Of a stretch of 64,000 nt of DNA, positions 17,002-26,263 are shown piece by piece. The stretch's first letter is position 1. The number at the start of each line of letters is the position of its first letter. The stretch covers positions 1,487,001 through 1,551,000 of the forward strand of contig NZ_CP014616.1 of NCBI RefSeq assembly GCF_001590685.1, read 5' to 3'. A program made the position numbers and the translations under genes. The notes beneath the pieces are model-generated. The model did not search any database and was not told the origin of the DNA. It saw nothing but the letters and a program-made list of their open reading frames with translations. The stretch comes from Sporosarcina psychrophila (GTDB lineage: Bacteria > Bacillota > Bacilli > Bacillales_A > Planococcaceae).

Positions 17002-17680
17002 TTATCATTTCAACTCCAGGCCACATTTGTTTTGTATTTGCCATATCCCAAAACATATATTCATAACGAGTTGTATTGAGGAAGATCTCCTCGAGCTTTA
17101 ACAGTTCATGCTCCGGTTTTCCTTCTGCTGATTTGTTCATTAAATCAATACACCAGCCCGCAAGTTCCTTGAATTCATCCGAAGAATACATCTGAATCCA
17201 ATCGCCATATAACGAGTGATCGGCAGCACCTGGAATAGCATTTAGCTCCTTACCGATTTCCCAGTAACTCCATGCGCAAGGAAGCAGAGCAGCCATCACT
17301 TCCGCAACGGTTCCATTTTGACAGACGTGTAACATGTAGTGTGTATAGGCAAGAACAATTGGTGACGGCTTAGCGTTTTCAAGTTCCTGTTCAGAAATGC
17401 CGAACCGCAGTGCGTAGCTTCGATGCAGGGCCATTTCCTTGTTCAGCGTCCCATCGAGTAGTGTCGCGAATTTGCCCATCGTTTCCAAGTCGTCGGCTTT
17501 TACAGCCCCAATCGCAAACAGTTTTGCATAATCAATCAAATACAAGTAATCCTGTACCATATAAAACCTGAATTTATCCGGATCAAGCGTCCCATCGCCA
17601 ATTCCTTGTACGAACGGATGGCTATGATTCTGTCTCCAGATTGGTAACGTCTTTTCTAACAAACGGTCAGTGAACTTCAT
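16988..17680 (-). CDS. tenA: aminopyrimidine aminohydrolase TenA
   Basis: A 230-residue all-helical TenA/THI-4 protein. TenA hydrolyses the amine of 4-amino-5-aminomethyl-2-methylpyrimidine to HMP for thiamine salvage. Typical elements are HPFVQGIGDGTLDPDKFRFYMVQDYLYL near 20-50, AALLPCAWSYWEIG near 130-143 with the catalytic Cys, and the C-terminal FWDMA. It is the first gene after the TPP riboswitch. The deformylase YlmB that works with it in B. subtilis is not in the window. ATG with GGGAGTG upstream. Confidence 0.94.
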   Translation of the reverse strand: MKFTDRLLEKTLPIWRQNHSHPFVQGIGDGTLDPDKFRFYMVQDYLYLIDYAKLFAIGAVKADDLETMGKFATLLDGTLNKEMALHRSYALRFGISEQELENAKPSPIVLAYTHYMLHVCQNGTVAEVMAALLPCAWSYWEIGKELNAIPGAADHSLYGDWIQMYSSDEFKELAGWCIDLMNKSAEGKPEHELLKLEEIFLNTTRYEYMFWDMANTKQMWPGVEMINAIV

Positions 17681-17712
17681 GATTCCAACACTCCCTTTGT
17701 ATTCTTGAAAAC

Positions 17713-17745
17713 CAAAAAACCCACTCCTTGAAGAAGAAGTGGGTT
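17713..17745 (-). terminator. tenA: riboswitch-controlled terminator in the thi leader
   Basis: On the minus strand AACCCACT .. AGTGGGTT followed by TTTTT, between the TPP aptamer and tenA. It is the expected expression platform: termination when TPP is bound. Confidence 0.85.
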
Positions 17746-17794
17746 GTAGACAATCAAAAGTATCCCGGAAAATAGACCGGCAGAATTATTGTGT

Positions 17795-17886
17795 CAGCAC
17801 CTCTTCCTTACGCTGGTATTAACCAGTTCAAGTTATAAGGGTCAAGGCACATGCCTCTCTCAGCTCTGTTAGAGCACCCCTAGCGG
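17795..17886 (-). ncRNA. TPP riboswitch (THI element)
   Basis: The minus strand contains the conserved THI-box features in order: GGGGTGC, CTGAGAG, the ACCCTTATAACTTGAACTGG segment, and GGTTAATACCAGCGTAAGGAAG. Those form the pyrimidine- and pyrophosphate-sensing arms. It controls the tenA-thiZXY operon and is followed by a terminator hairpin, so control is probably by transcription termination. Confidence 0.96.
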
Positions 17887-17914
17887 TGGATCATATGAAA
17901 TTGGACTCATCCCC

Positions 17915-17944
17915 ATTATAAGCATATTAAAAATAGAAGGTCAA
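17915..17944 (-). promoter_or_regulatory. sigma-A promoter of the thi operon
   Basis: Minus strand TTGACC, 18-bp spacer, TATAAT. It lies about 30 bp upstream of the riboswitch start, the usual arrangement. Confidence 0.8.
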
Positions 17945-18041
17945 CCTTAACTTTGTGAAAAGTTAGAAAGGAATGTATGTTTCCTTTTACGAGAATTATC
18001 CTGTAAAGTAGAAAGAAAAAGTATTGAAGGGGGAAATGAAT

Positions 18042-19199
18042 TTGAAATTTTTCCATACAGCGGACTGGCATTTAGGCAAGCTCGTTCAAGGTATATATAT
18101 GACAGAAGGACAGCGTTATGTGCTTGATCAATTTGTAGAGGCAGTCAAAAAAGAGAAGCCAGATGCGGTCGTTATCGCAGGCGATTTGTATGACCGTGCG
18201 GTGCCACCTACAGAAGCGATTGCACTACTTGACGAAGTGCTTGGAAAAATCACTATGGAACTTGGAATACCTGTCCTTGCGATTGGAGGAAACCATGATA
18301 GCCCGGGACGCCTCCATTTTGGAAGCGGATTGATGCGAGTAAATGGCTACCATATTGCAGGTCAGATGACGAAAGTAATCGAACCGGTCGTTTTGTCAGA
18401 TGACTACGGTGAGGTTCATTTCCATCTCGTACCATTTGCGGATCCTTCTGTTGTAAAACATTTGCACGAAGATGAAACGATTGTGAACCATAACGATGCG
18501 ATGAAGAAAGTGACGGCAACTATCCGTGAACAAATGGCAGAGGGGGTCCGACATGTATTTGTTGGACATGCTTTTGTGACACCTCACGGAGAAAGTGAAA
18601 ATAACACGAGTGACTCCGAACGACCGTTGGCAATTGGTGGGGCAGAATATGTGTCGGCGCATCTTTTCGAAGGATTTAATTATACTGCACTTGGCCACCT
18701 ACATCAGGCACATTATGTGTTAAATGAAACAGTGCGATTTGCGGGTTCGCCAATGAAATATTCGATTTCAGAAGAACATCATAATAAAGGGTTTCTAATT
18801 ATCGAACTTGATGCTGCAGGGCAGGTATCTGTTGAGAAACGGGAGTTGAAGCCAAAGCATGATATGCGGACGGTTGTAGGGACGATGGAAGATATTTTGT
18901 TGCACCCAGTAAGTGAGGATTATGTTTTTGTTAAATTGCTAGATGAGACACCGGTTTTATTCCCGATGGAAAAAGTACGGTCAGTCTATCCGAACGCGAT
19001 GCATGTTGAGCGTAAAGTGCTCATGCTGACCGCAAATGCGGTTGATGAACAACGTATGGAACATGGGAAGCATGATGATTTAGCACTCTTTAAAGCATTT
19101 TACGAAGAGATGAAAGGAGAAGCGGCAGACGTAGAAACGGAGACCCTCTTTTCAGAAGTGCTCCATGAAGTTATGCACAAGGAGGGGACACAGCTGTGA
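18042..19199 (+). CDS. sbcD: exonuclease SbcCD, nuclease subunit D
   Basis: A metallophosphoesterase subunit of the SbcCD (Rad50-Mre11 type) complex, which cleaves hairpins and protein-blocked DNA ends. Mn-binding motifs are HTADWHLGK at the N-terminus, IAGDLYDRAVP, GGNHDSPGRL and the later VGHAF..TALGHLH. I chose the TTG at 18042: it gives the family start MKFFHTADWHLG and lies 8 nt from AAGGGGG, whereas an ATG at 18036 is only 2 nt away. That gives 385 residues, a normal length. Its stop overlaps the sbcC start. Confidence 0.94.
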   Translation: MKFFHTADWHLGKLVQGIYMTEGQRYVLDQFVEAVKKEKPDAVVIAGDLYDRAVPPTEAIALLDEVLGKITMELGIPVLAIGGNHDSPGRLHFGSGLMRVNGYHIAGQMTKVIEPVVLSDDYGEVHFHLVPFADPSVVKHLHEDETIVNHNDAMKKVTATIREQMAEGVRHVFVGHAFVTPHGESENNTSDSERPLAIGGAEYVSAHLFEGFNYTALGHLHQAHYVLNETVRFAGSPMKYSISEEHHNKGFLIIELDAAGQVSVEKRELKPKHDMRTVVGTMEDILLHPVSEDYVFVKLLDETPVLFPMEKVRSVYPNAMHVERKVLMLTANAVDEQRMEHGKHDDLALFKAFYEEMKGEAADVETETLFSEVLHEVMHKEGTQL

Positions 19200-22100
19200 G
19201 ACCAATTCAATTAATGATGACGGCATTTGGACCATATAAAGGGACGGAAACGGTCGATTTCAGGGAATTGAAAGACAATCGACTCTTCGTTATTTCAGGA
19301 GCTACTGGTGCGGGGAAAACCACGATATTTGATGGGATTTGTTTTGCGCTATATGGTCAGGCGAGCGGAGAAGATCGAACGGATAATCGTGCGATGCGAA
19401 GCGACTTCGCAGACGACGCAGTTCAAACGACCGTTGAATTGACGTTTGACATTCATAATCGAACGTACCGCATCATGCGGCAAATACCGTATGTCAAACA
19501 GGGGAACAAGTCCGAAACGTCTGCGCGCTGCGAGTTCTATGAACTGACGGAAGACGGGGAGGTACCACTTGTCGACAGGCAGATTGTATCTGAAATTAAC
19601 AAGAAGGTAGAAGAACTAATCGGCTTTACACAAGCACAATTCAGTCAGATTGTTATGCTGCCGCAAGGAGAGTTCCGAAAGTTTCTAACGTCTGATACAG
19701 AAAATAAAGAAACAATCATGCGGAAAATATTTAAAACAGATAAGTACCGTGAAATAGTGGAGCAGCTAAAAGGGAAGAAAGACAGCGCACAAGCGACTCT
19801 GACGAAAGAGATGCAACAGAGCGAGGGGCATATTGGACAAATAGCGACCTTACTGCCCGAGCGTGAGTCATCGGTCTTTACTGTTCTTGCGAATGAACAT
19901 TACAATGTGAATCAAGTCGTTCAAGGATTAGAAGAAGAATTTGCGTTTTATCAAGACAAGACGGTTGTTGTTAAAAAGAGTTACGATGAAGTTTATGCAA
20001 AACATACAAAAATGCAAGAAATGTACCACGCCGCGAAAAGTATGAATGAACGTTTTATTGAACTACGTCAAAAAGAATTATCGTTAAATAAGTTAACGGA
20101 ACAGTTGCCAATTGTGGAACAAAAAGAGCAACAAATAGCCGACGCAGAGCGAGCTGTTTCAATCGGTGAACTTGAGATGCAATTACTCAAATTGAAAGAA
20201 GAAACTGCCACGAAAGCAGGTAATCTTAAGAATGCGAAGGAAGCAGTCCAGATAGCAACAGAAAAAATGGAACTTGCTGGAGAGCATTTTCGAGTGGAAG
20301 AAGCAAGAAAAACTGACCGTGAAAAGCTGACGGAAAGTTTGATACGACTAAAAGATTTCCTTCCGGCTGTTTCAAGTTTGGCATCGAAGGAAACTGCTCT
20401 TGGTGTGATGAAAAAAGAAAACAATCATTTGGAAAAAGAACTTGGGAAAACCGTTAGAATGACAGATGAAGAAACGAAGAACTTGGAAAAAGTGAAAGTA
20501 GAAATCGAGATGTTTGAAGTGGGACAAGTTCAGTACGATGAACGTATCGATCAACTAAATGAAACGATTGAAAAGTGCAAACTACTGGATGAATTCATTG
20601 CCATTCGAAATCGGATACACGTATTGGAACAAGGAAAGAATGATCACGAGGCGCGTTATGAGAAAAGTAAATCGGAATACGATGCAGTAGAACAACTTTG
20701 GCTAAATAACCAAGCAGCTATGTTGGCTGAGTCTTTAAAAGACGGGGAATCCTGCCCGGTATGTGGGAGTGAACATCATCCCGCTAAATCGCATAAAACA
20801 ATTGAAGTAACCATTTCAAGGGAAAAGCTGGAAGTGGAGAAAGAACGGCTGAAAGAAGTCGAGGGGCAATTCCGAACCGCGGCTATTACCTACCAAAATA
20901 CAATCGAGCAGTTAACTGATAAAGAAAATGAAATGAAGCGGTTAGCTATAGAAAAGGATAATAATAATTTACATGAGGTAAAACAGAAGCTAGAAGCGGA
21001 AGTGGCTAAGCTTCGCGCAGATCGAAAATTGCTTGTTAATCTGAAAGTGGAATTGAAAAAGAAAGAAGTAATTACAGCGCAAATCGTGGCGCAGAAAACT
21101 GAAATGGAACGTGCATTGTTTCAACAAAAATCGTCCTATGATACACAACTAGCCCTGTTTAACATGACATTACAAACGATACCCGAAGATGTACGGGTAC
21201 TAGCCACGCTTCAGGAGCGGATTGCTGAAACTGAAAAGAAAAAAGAAGAATTAGATTACGCTTGGGAAGTAGTCCAGAAAGTGCGTGAGGAAACGAGCGA
21301 GAAGCTGGGGTCGGCGAAAGTAGCAGAAATTCATGCTGGGGAAACCTTGGAAGAAGTTGTAGGGAAGAGGGGGCAGGCGGAAAGTAGATTCAAAAAAGCA
21401 TTAGAAGAATCGGCATTCCCAACAGAACAGGCTTATCGTGAGGCGAAAATGCAAGAAGTTGACCGCATTTTGTTGAAAGAAAAAGTGGCGGTATTCAAAC
21501 AACAACTTTATAGTTTACGCGATGCAGTAGGGGAGTTACGGGTACTGCTTGAAGGGAAAGAAGTGGTGGATTTGAGCGATTTGGCAACGAAAGTGGCCAA
21601 ATTGAAAACTGATTATGAAGCCGCTCTTACTGACTATAATGCTTCTTCAGAATATGAAAAAAACGCATTCAGTTTGAAGGAGAAACTTGTACAGTCATCC
21701 GTAACAGTGATTGAACTTGAACGAATATATGGGAAAATCACAGACCTTTACGATATCGTAAGAGGACAGAACGGTTTGAAGTTGTCATTCGAACGCTATA
21801 TTCAAATCGAATACTTGGAACGTATTATCCAATCGGCGAATGAACGTTTGAAAGAAATGTCGAACGGGCAGTTTGTCTTAATCCGCAGTGACCGTCAGGA
21901 AGTACGAGGGAGACAAAGTGGACTGGGTCTCGATGTATATGATGCTTATACAGGGCAAACACGTGACGTGAAGACATTGTCAGGTGGCGAAAAGTTCAAT
22001 GCCTCTCTCTGTCTAGCACTTGGTATGGCAGATGTCATTCAAAGTTTCCAAGGTTCGGTGTCAATTGATACGATGTTTATTGACGAAGGATTCGGGTCAC

Positions 22101-22273
22101 TTGATGAAGAGTCGTTGAACAAAGCAATTGACACATTAATTGATCTGCAGAAATCAGGTCGTATGATTGGCGTCATTTCTCACGTTGAAGAACTGAAAGC
22201 TGCATTCCCTGCGATTCTCGAAGTGAAAAAAGCAAAAGAAGGCCATAGTCACACGAAGTTTATTATTAAATGA
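19196..22273 (+). CDS. sbcC: exonuclease SbcCD, ATPase subunit C
   Basis: A 1025-residue SMC-like ATPase. The N-terminal Walker A is GATGAGKTTIFD; two long coiled-coil arms flank a zinc-hook CPVC near residue 520 (CPVCGSEHHP); the C-terminal part has the signature TLSGGEKFNASLCLALGMAD and Walker B MFIDEGFGSLDEE. It folds back so both ends form one ATPase head that binds SbcD. GTG start overlapping the sbcD stop (GTGA). Length matches the family. Confidence 0.96.
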   Translation: MRPIQLMMTAFGPYKGTETVDFRELKDNRLFVISGATGAGKTTIFDGICFALYGQASGEDRTDNRAMRSDFADDAVQTTVELTFDIHNRTYRIMRQIPYVKQGNKSETSARCEFYELTEDGEVPLVDRQIVSEINKKVEELIGFTQAQFSQIVMLPQGEFRKFLTSDTENKETIMRKIFKTDKYREIVEQLKGKKDSAQATLTKEMQQSEGHIGQIATLLPERESSVFTVLANEHYNVNQVVQGLEEEFAFYQDKTVVVKKSYDEVYAKHTKMQEMYHAAKSMNERFIELRQKELSLNKLTEQLPIVEQKEQQIADAERAVSIGELEMQLLKLKEETATKAGNLKNAKEAVQIATEKMELAGEHFRVEEARKTDREKLTESLIRLKDFLPAVSSLASKETALGVMKKENNHLEKELGKTVRMTDEETKNLEKVKVEIEMFEVGQVQYDERIDQLNETIEKCKLLDEFIAIRNRIHVLEQGKNDHEARYEKSKSEYDAVEQLWLNNQAAMLAESLKDGESCPVCGSEHHPAKSHKTIEVTISREKLEVEKERLKEVEGQFRTAAITYQNTIEQLTDKENEMKRLAIEKDNNNLHEVKQKLEAEVAKLRADRKLLVNLKVELKKKEVITAQIVAQKTEMERALFQQKSSYDTQLALFNMTLQTIPEDVRVLATLQERIAETEKKKEELDYAWEVVQKVREETSEKLGSAKVAEIHAGETLEEVVGKRGQAESRFKKALEESAFPTEQAYREAKMQEVDRILLKEKVAVFKQQLYSLRDAVGELRVLLEGKEVVDLSDLATKVAKLKTDYEAALTDYNASSEYEKNAFSLKEKLVQSSVTVIELERIYGKITDLYDIVRGQNGLKLSFERYIQIEYLERIIQSANERLKEMSNGQFVLIRSDRQEVRGRQSGLGLDVYDAYTGQTRDVKTLSGGEKFNASLCLALGMADVIQSFQGSVSIDTMFIDEGFGSLDEESLNKAIDTLIDLQKSGRMIGVISHVEELKAAFPAILEVKKAKEGHSHTKFIIK

Positions 22274-22283
22274 GTTAATCTTA

Positions 22284-22317
22284 TGTCCGTTTGCATGTTC
22301 GATCATGCAAACGGACA
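22284..22317 (+). terminator. hairpin after sbcC (weak terminator)
   Basis: A perfect 14-bp stem TGTCCGTTTGCATG / CATGCAAACGGACA with a 6-nt loop. The downstream tract is ATTATTATAT rather than a T run, so termination may be weak. Confidence 0.55.
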
Positions 22318-22358
22318 ATTATTATATCGAAAATAGTATTATAATTTGTTTATTGATA

Positions 22359-22373
22359 ATATATCAGAAAAAT
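22359..22373 (+). promoter_or_regulatory. possible CodY-like site upstream of brnQ
   Basis: ATATATCAGAAAAAT matches 11 of 15 positions of the CodY consensus AATTTTCWGAAAATT. Such matches are frequent by chance in AT-rich DNA; support comes only from brnQ/braB genes being known CodY targets. Confidence 0.3.
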
Positions 22374-22507
22374 CAATGTTTTATTATTCTTTTTAACATA
22401 ATAAATTGCCATTATTATATTGCATTTTGTAAAGGAAAAGAGTATTATTAATTCAGCGATATATTGCATACGTGTAATGTTATTTACATCAAGGGGGAAC
22501 TGAAGTT

Positions 22508-23863
22508 ATGCAAAAGAAGTTATCATTTTCATCGTATCTTGCCATTGGCTTGATGCTATTCGCACTATTTTTTGGAGCAGGAAATCTTATTTTTCCAGCA
22601 CAGCTTGGGCAATATGCTGGAACGAACATGTGGCTAGCTGTTCTTGGGTTTTTAATTACTGGAGTAGGGCTTCCATTTCTCGGCATCTTAGCGATGGGCT
22701 TCTCGGGGAGCCAAAATTTACAGCAACTTGCAAGCCGGATACATCCAGTTTATGCAGTTGTTTTCACATCACTTTTATACTTAACAATTGGTCCATTCTT
22801 CGCCGCACCACGTACAGGTGCAGTCGCATTTGATATTGGAATCTCTCCGTTTATTAGCGCGGAATATATGCAGATTGCTACAATTATCTTTACTTTATTG
22901 TTCTTTGGTCTTACATTGTGGTTATCATTAAATCCCGCGAAAATCGTTGACCGTGTAGGTAAAATCCTTTCACCAGCACTCATCGTACTTTTGTTCGCTT
23001 TGTTGGTTATGGTTATTGTAAAACCAATGGGTGTAATTCAATCACCGCAAGGCGATTATACAAGCGGAGCGTTAATAAAAGGCGTTATGGAAGGTTATAA
23101 CACAATGGACGCACTCGCTTCATTGGTCTTCGGGATTATCGTCATTAACGCAATCCGCTCGATGGGTGTGACGAATAAACGTGAAATTCTAATGGCGACA
23201 GCAAAAGCAGGTGCGATTGCGACTACATTCCTTGCGATTATCTATGTAGGAATTGCTTACTTAGGGGCGACGAGCACAGAGTTATTTGGACTCTTTGATA
23301 CGGGCGGACCTGTATTAAGCGGTGCATCATCTCATTATTTGGGGACATTTGGATTGGTTATGCTCGCTGTAGTAATCCTACTCGCATGTTTGACTACGAG
23401 TATCGGACTGATTACTGCATGTGGTGAATATTTCAATACAATTATGCCGAAAATTAGCTACAAAGTTTTCGTTATTTTCTTCTCAACATTCTGTTTCGTT
23501 ATCGCGAATTTTGGATTGGCGAATATCATTACGTATTCGATTCCGGTATTGATGTTCTTGTATCCGTTGTCAGTCGTTTTAATGATTCTGACATTCCTGT
23601 CACCGCTATTCAACCATGCTCGTGTAGTGTATGTATCAGCAACGGTCGTTGCATTTATGATTAGTATTATTGATGGATTTAAAACACTTTGTAAATCACT
23701 TGAGATAGCGTATTTTGATTGGTTAGCCCCAATTATATCCTTTTATGATCGTGTACTTCCTTTCTATGAGGAAGGGCTTGGTTGGCTTTTACCGGTACTC
23801 GTTGTCATACTAATAACCGGAATAGCCGCACGCATTCGGAAAAAACCTACAGTAGAAGTATAA
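22508..23863 (+). CDS. brnQ: branched-chain amino acid transporter BrnQ
   Basis: A 451-residue membrane protein with about 12 hydrophobic segments that imports leucine, isoleucine and valine with Na+ or H+. The opening LMLFALFFGAGNLIFPAQLG and later GPFFAAPRTGAVAFDIG are hallmark LIVCS-family segments. ATG with AAGGGGGAAC upstream. Its presence fits the valine-degradation genes in the window, though it is not adjacent to them. Upstream DNA is very AT-rich and holds a possible CodY-like site (22359-22373). A strong terminator follows. Confidence 0.95.
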   Translation: MQKKLSFSSYLAIGLMLFALFFGAGNLIFPAQLGQYAGTNMWLAVLGFLITGVGLPFLGILAMGFSGSQNLQQLASRIHPVYAVVFTSLLYLTIGPFFAAPRTGAVAFDIGISPFISAEYMQIATIIFTLLFFGLTLWLSLNPAKIVDRVGKILSPALIVLLFALLVMVIVKPMGVIQSPQGDYTSGALIKGVMEGYNTMDALASLVFGIIVINAIRSMGVTNKREILMATAKAGAIATTFLAIIYVGIAYLGATSTELFGLFDTGGPVLSGASSHYLGTFGLVMLAVVILLACLTTSIGLITACGEYFNTIMPKISYKVFVIFFSTFCFVIANFGLANIITYSIPVLMFLYPLSVVLMILTFLSPLFNHARVVYVSATVVAFMISIIDGFKTLCKSLEIAYFDWLAPIISFYDRVLPFYEEGLGWLLPVLVVILITGIAARIRKKPTVEV

Positions 23864-23865
23864 TA

Positions 23866-23899
23866 AAAAGCCGGTTCCTCACTGAGGAACCGGCTTTTT
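23866..23899. terminator. terminator after brnQ
   Basis: AAAAAGCCGGTTCCTC / GAGGAACCGGCTTTTT perfect stem with a 3-nt loop; A and T tracts on both sides. Confidence 0.9.
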
Positions 23900-23959
23900 A
23901 TTATACTTTGACGCGTCTGTTGATTAACTATTTATTGTCATAAAATACTGGTGAGTAGG

Positions 23960-24185
23960 GCTTGGGAAAATCCATTTTCACTGGATCATTTCCGGTTCGC
24001 TTTTGGCGAACTATTCATGACATATTTACCGAGAGGCAAGTGTGGCTAGAAATAACATTGTCATTTCTAGCCACACTTTTGGGGAGGAATTGCAGTTCAT
24101 TCCATCCTAGGTAATTCTGTTACGAATAGTTGCCTGTCGCATACCTACACATCAAGACCTCTCGGTAATCGTATAGAGGTCCTCC
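23960..24185. other. hairpin-rich intergenic region
   Basis: A 375-bp gene-free gap that holds several inverted repeats: 23965-23993 (GGAAAATCCA / TGGAT-C-ATTTCC), 23994-24011 (GTTCGC / GCGAAC), a perfect 16-bp stem at 24038-24053/24063-24078 followed by TTTT, and 24156-24182 (GACCTCT / AGAGGTC). TTACCGAGAGG at 24026 is also repeated inverted at 24158-24168. No gene or known RNA family recognised; the 24038-24080 stem could be a terminator. Confidence 0.5.
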
Positions 24186-24274
24186 GATCCAAAGCAATTC
24201 AAACATAACTGTACACAAAGCGTCTAGTGTTTGATCAAGTTATTTACTGTTTTTTGGGTTAATCAATACATGTG

Positions 24275-24937
24275 TTAATTTGATTTGAGAGAATGAAATT
24301 CTTCAATCGCACGTAGCCAGTTTCCACTCATAATTGAGGAAACAGCTATAGGATCCCGTTCTTTCATTGAATTGATAATTTTATCATGCTCATCAATCGA
24401 TTTTTCAGTTAAGATAATAGAGTTATGGAAGAATAATCTTCTGACATGTGCTTGAAGTGAAGCGACCATAGTTATGATGTATGGATTGTCCGCTGCGTCA
24501 ACGATAATCTGATGAAACTCTTCGTCGATTTTTAAAGCAGAAAAGTAATCTTCAGTATAGACTGCATGGGCAAATATTCTATTCGTACTTTCAAGTAAGG
24601 CGATCGTCTCTTCTGTAAGCTGCGGGATTGCAAGTTCAGCGGATAAGGCTTGCAATGCTGCGAGGGGGGGAAGGAGGTCTGTGATAGATTCTTTATCGAC
24701 TTCCGTTACTTGCGTTGCCTTCCCAGGATACATTCTCACAAACCCTTGCACTTCAAGCAATTGCAACGATTCACGAATAGGTGTCCTGCTAACCCCGAGC
24801 GCCCCGGCAAGTTCTGTATCGTTTAACTTTTCACCTGGATGTAATGTGCCATCTATAATCCATTGCTGGAGTTGGTTAAATGCATTTTCCTTTGCGGAAA
24901 TTCGAAGTGGCTTCGTATGATCTGTCGGTACCGGCAT
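24275..24937 (-). CDS. GntR-family transcriptional regulator (FCD domain)
   Basis: A 220-residue FadR-subfamily repressor. An N-terminal winged helix (residues about 12-75: LHPGEKLNDTELAGALGVSRTPIRESLQLLE) is followed by an all-helical FCD effector domain with metal/ligand His residues such as DEEFHQIIVDAADNP and HVRRLFFHN. FCD proteins usually sense carboxylic acids. The neighbours (brnQ, a VanZ-like protein) do not identify the target, and the minus-strand gene stands alone. ATG start; ribosome site GGATGGTG moderately placed. Confidence 0.9.
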   Translation of the reverse strand: MPVPTDHTKPLRISAKENAFNQLQQWIIDGTLHPGEKLNDTELAGALGVSRTPIRESLQLLEVQGFVRMYPGKATQVTEVDKESITDLLPPLAALQALSAELAIPQLTEETIALLESTNRIFAHAVYTEDYFSALKIDEEFHQIIVDAADNPYIITMVASLQAHVRRLFFHNSIILTEKSIDEHDKIINSMKERDPIAVSSIMSGNWLRAIEEFHSLKSN

Positions 24938-25015
24938 TTTGAATCACCATCCTGTATTTGTCATTATTGCTCTAGTATACAATAAAGTAAGGTCAGTTGG
25001 AAGATATGCAATATA

Positions 25016-25603
25016 TTACGAGTGAATTTTTCTGTTTTTAAAAAGATGGTTTGTCTTCGGAAAGCGTTTTTTCATAACAATGTACACGTAGTAACCAATC
25101 ATACTACCTAGTGTGTTTAACCATAAATCATCAATATCGCTACTTCTGGCTTGGGACAACTGCGTTATTTCGATAAAAAGAGATATGCTTAACCCAATCA
25201 AACAAACTTTCCAAAATCGATTGAATTTGCTCCATAATAAAGGAATCATAAAACCAATGGGCATGAAAATGCATATATTACCTAAAAAATTTATAATAAA
25301 TGGCTGCCAGAAATTCAATTCCGTAATGGCATAATAATTATCTTGAAAAACCCTGAAAGGAATAAGATTTACATTCGAAAATGAGCGTGTAACGACCGGT
25401 CCTGTATAAAGAAACGTCAGGATTGTTTGTGAAAATAACGCCGTCATGAATAATAAAAAGATGACAACACCAATTTCATGGTAGACATGAAGTTTCACGT
25501 ATCCGCGTATTTTATTGTAAATGATGCGGGTGATGAGGATGATTGGCAAAGCGATGAATAGATAAGGAATCATTTCTGCGATATACCCTAAGATTGTAGT
25601 CAT
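25016..25603 (-). CDS. VanZ-like membrane protein
   Basis: A 195-residue membrane protein with about five hydrophobic spans. The VanZ-like signature is present: NLIPF early, FLGNICIFMPIGFMIPLLW in the middle and SLFIEITQL..RSSDIDDLWLNTLGSMIGY near the end. VanZ itself gives low teicoplanin resistance; most chromosomal relatives have no known role. I prefer the ATG at 25603 because AAGGTGGA lies 4-8 nt upstream; a GTG 9 nt earlier overlaps that site. The GNAT gene ends 15 bp upstream, so the two may be co-transcribed. Confidence 0.85.
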   Translation of the reverse strand: MTTILGYIAEMIPYLFIALPIILITRIIYNKIRGYVKLHVYHEIGVVIFLLFMTALFSQTILTFLYTGPVVTRSFSNVNLIPFRVFQDNYYAITELNFWQPFIINFLGNICIFMPIGFMIPLLWSKFNRFWKVCLIGLSISLFIEITQLSQARSSDIDDLWLNTLGSMIGYYVYIVMKKRFPKTNHLFKNRKIHS

Positions 25604-25618
25604 TAAATCCACCTTATT

Positions 25619-26137
25619 TTATGTAATGTCGCGCTTATATTTCAGAGAGATATCTTGATCCTCTTTAGAAGTTCCATATGCAAGTTCTTCATGCTGGAAG
25701 ATGAATCCGCGAGCCTCATAGAAGGGAATGCCATAATGGTTTCCTTTGGCGACGGAAACCCATTGTTCATTTGCGCCATACGTATATTTCTGTATTTTAG
25801 TAAAGAAGTCGAGAAGTCGTGTGCCAATACCCATTCCTCGCATTAAAGGGTCTAAATAAAAGACATATACTTCTCCAGCAGTTTTACTAGTCATTCCGCC
25901 GCCGATAGCACCGACGATTTTTCCATTTGACTCAGCAATGAAATAACCGTGCCATTGTTCATTAATAGAGACGATTTCTTGCTCAATACGTTGCACGCTG
26001 TAATATTGGTCAATTATTTTAGTAATATAATCCTTGGAATAAAGCTTGTCGTATGTAAACCATTGACTCGTTATAAGTATGTCAGTTATGGCCGCGGCAT
26101 CGTTCCTTGCCGCTCTACGAATAGTAATCGTCTTCAT
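25619..26137 (-). CDS. GNAT-family N-acetyltransferase
   Basis: A 172-residue acetyltransferase. The acetyl-CoA pyrophosphate loop is visible as MRGMGIGTRLLDFF near 110-123, after the beta-strand VYVFYLDP, and the late GIPFYEARGFIFQHEE matches the family C-terminus. The start MKTITIRRA at 26137 is preceded by AGAGGTG at proper spacing; an upstream in-frame ATG at 26170 has no ribosome site. The substrate cannot be predicted. Confidence 0.88.
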   Translation of the reverse strand: MKTITIRRAARNDAAAITDILITSQWFTYDKLYSKDYITKIIDQYYSVQRIEQEIVSINEQWHGYFIAESNGKIVGAIGGGMTSKTAGEVYVFYLDPLMRGMGIGTRLLDFFTKIQKYTYGANEQWVSVAKGNHYGIPFYEARGFIFQHEELAYGTSKEDQDISLKYKRDIT

Positions 26138-26198
26138 TGCAGACACCTCTTTGCATGTAATAATACACATACTGATTGTAATGGTAAAGACAGCTTTC

Positions 26199-26215
26199 TG
26201 TAATGTTCCTGTAAT
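26199..26215 (+). promoter_or_regulatory. WalR (YycF) box
   Basis: TGTAAT-GTTCC-TGTAAT matches the WalR consensus TGTWAH-N5-TGTWAH at every position. It lies 49 bp upstream of the LysM-3D gene. B. subtilis yocH, a LysM-3D gene, is a known WalR target, which supports the call. Confidence 0.75.
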
Positions 26216-26263
26216 AGTCGATTGCTATTATAAGTATAGACTAAATAGCAGGGAGTAGAGTAA

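Noticed and set aside
22359-22373. A confident CodY operator before brnQ
   Set aside because: Only 11 of 15 positions match in very AT-rich DNA; kept as a low-confidence site only.
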